Of a stretch of 5,885 nt of DNA, positions 5,136 to 5,885 are shown in pieces (positions within the stretch are counted from its first letter, which is position 1; every line of letters starts with the position of its first letter). A program made the translations under genes and the position numbers. Origin of the DNA: CAIVPM01 sp964615145 (GTDB lineage: Bacteria; Bacteroidota; Bacteroidia; Chitinophagales; Chitinophagaceae); assembly GCA_964615145.1 (NCBI GenBank), contig CAZTOP010000108.1, forward strand, positions 1 through 5,885, in the 5' to 3' direction. A model generated the notes under the pieces. The model had not been told where the DNA came from, did no database searches, and saw only the letters and a program-made list of their open reading frames with translations.

Positions 5136-5172
5136 GAGTGAATTTAGGTTTGCATTCTAAAACAAAAATTAT

Positions 5173-5885
5173 ATGATACCAATAAGCAACGAAAAGTTTA
5201 TGCAGGAAATCAATGAAAATGCAAAGGCATCGTTTAACAAGTCTTTAATATCTTATGGTGTGTTTGAAAAAATTAATCTCTATTTTAATACAAATAGAAT
5301 ATTTTATGCCTATTACCAGAAAATACCTAATATAAAAAGCATTGACAGTATTAATTGCAGCAAGATGTTGGAAGCTATAAAAAATCAAAAAAATGATGCT
5401 ATTTTAAAAATACATTACAGACAAGATTATAACAGAAAGACTAGTAAAATGATGTATGTAGATTTAATTTATCTTATGAAGGATGGCACAGTTATTAACT
5501 TAGAGGAAGATGTTGTTTACATTGCCTTTGCAGCAGAAAACGAAGCTTACGCACAACAATGGATTAATTGGGCAAAAACATTTACAAAAAGAACAAAAGC
5601 AGTTACAAATGAAATTTGCTTAGTAACATCTAGTCAAGATGGGTTAAGAGCAACTGCTATAAAAATTAAAAAGCCCAAGCTAAATATTAGTCAAAACTAT
5701 AACGATGATATAGTAGAGGTACATAAAAAAATGGTCAAAAAATTAAGAGAAAAAGATGCCAATGGATTGTTTCTATTTCATGGCACACCTGGAACTGGCA
5801 AAAGCACATACATCAGGTTCTTAATTCATCACCTCAATAAAAAAGTAATCTTTATGTCCCCAAAGTTGGCAGGTAATTTAGATGC
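5173..5885 (+). CDS. AAA ATPase, partial (N-terminal 237 residues; cut by window end)
   Basis: The frame is open from ATG 5173 to the edge. The first 170 or so residues are a domain without a motif I recognise. It includes DLIYLMKDGTVINLEEDVVY and AQQWINWAKTFTKR, and ends in ALKIKKP-like text (AIKIKKPKLNISQNYNDDI), which leads into the ATPase core. The core begins with GLFLFHGTPGTGKSTYIRFL, in which GTPGTGKST (204-212) is a Walker A motif with Lys210, followed by KKVIFMSPKLAGNLD. Walker B and the sensor residues lie beyond the window. It resembles a single-domain AAA ATPase common in Bacteroidota genomes, whose job I do not know. No signal peptide or membrane segment is seen. It would hydrolyse ATP to remodel a protein or nucleic-acid partner. 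It carries its own promoter region and a copy of the shared palindrome, so it begins a new unit; genes downstream may be its partners. Confidence 0.82.
   Translation, partial: MIPISNEKFMQEINENAKASFNKSLISYGVFEKINLYFNTNRIFYAYYQKIPNIKSIDSINCSKMLEAIKNQKNDAILKIHYRQDYNRKTSKMMYVDLIYLMKDGTVINLEEDVVYIAFAAENEAYAQQWINWAKTFTKRTKAVTNEICLVTSSQDGLRATAIKIKKPKLNISQNYNDDIVEVHKKMVKKLREKDANGLFLFHGTPGTGKSTYIRFLIHHLNKKVIFMSPKLAGNLD

Larger units (their letters stand above)
4789..5172. other. Gene-free stretch: hairpin, 21-bp degenerate repeat, promoter region
   Basis: No reading frame of useful length is seen on either strand. The stretch holds an inverted repeat at 4832-4864, a degenerate 21-bp tandem repeat at 4868-4993, an AT-rich segment 4994-5057 in which nothing is recognised, a Bacteroidota-type promoter at 5058-5087, a small hairpin at 5087-5109 and a palindromic element at 5117-5135 before the ATPase gene. 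Confidence 0.7.

Overview
The window looks like an accessory region of a low-GC member of the Bacteroidota. The base composition is strongly AT-rich, every start codon follows an A/T-rich leader without a clear Shine-Dalgarno sequence, and TAnnTTTG promoter boxes of the Bacteroidota type occur upstream of genes. The ATE-like transferase and the AAA ATPase also resemble families I associate with this phylum. The class cannot be fixed from the sequence.

Layout. Positions 1-2089 are read on the minus strand as one two-gene unit: an ATE/Bpt-like aminoacyl-tRNA-protein transferase (2089-1367), then a DUF2779-type protein with a Cas4-like nuclease half and a DEDD exonuclease half (1367 to beyond position 1). 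The two genes overlap as TAATG. The DUF2779 reading frame is open from 1367 to the window edge except for one in-frame TAA at 657-659, exactly between the two halves. A 172-bp divergent spacer (2090-2261) follows. On the plus strand come a Mrr-like, apparently catalytically degenerate restriction-type protein (2262-3215, with an in-frame continuation past a TGA to 3275) and a PD-(D/E)XK nuclease of the PDDEXK_4 type (3319-4506), probably co-transcribed. A 59-residue basic small ORF (4609-4788) follows. Next is a 384-bp non-coding stretch with a hairpin, an exact-period 21-bp degenerate tandem repeat and a promoter region. The window ends in a truncated AAA ATPase gene (5173 to the edge).

How the parts may fit. 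Three nuclease-fold proteins in about 4 kb, with an ATPase next to them, suggest a defence or DNA-processing island, but no known named system is recognised. A 19-bp imperfect palindrome related to AACGACACATTTTGGCGTT occurs four times, once 33-41 bp before the first gene of each of the four apparent transcription units. It is absent before the two genes that look like second genes of operons. That suggests shared regulation, and it is the most interesting signal here. Two of the nuclease-fold genes carry single in-frame stop codons followed by convincing family-like sequence, so the region may be decaying, or it may hold sequencing errors or recoding.
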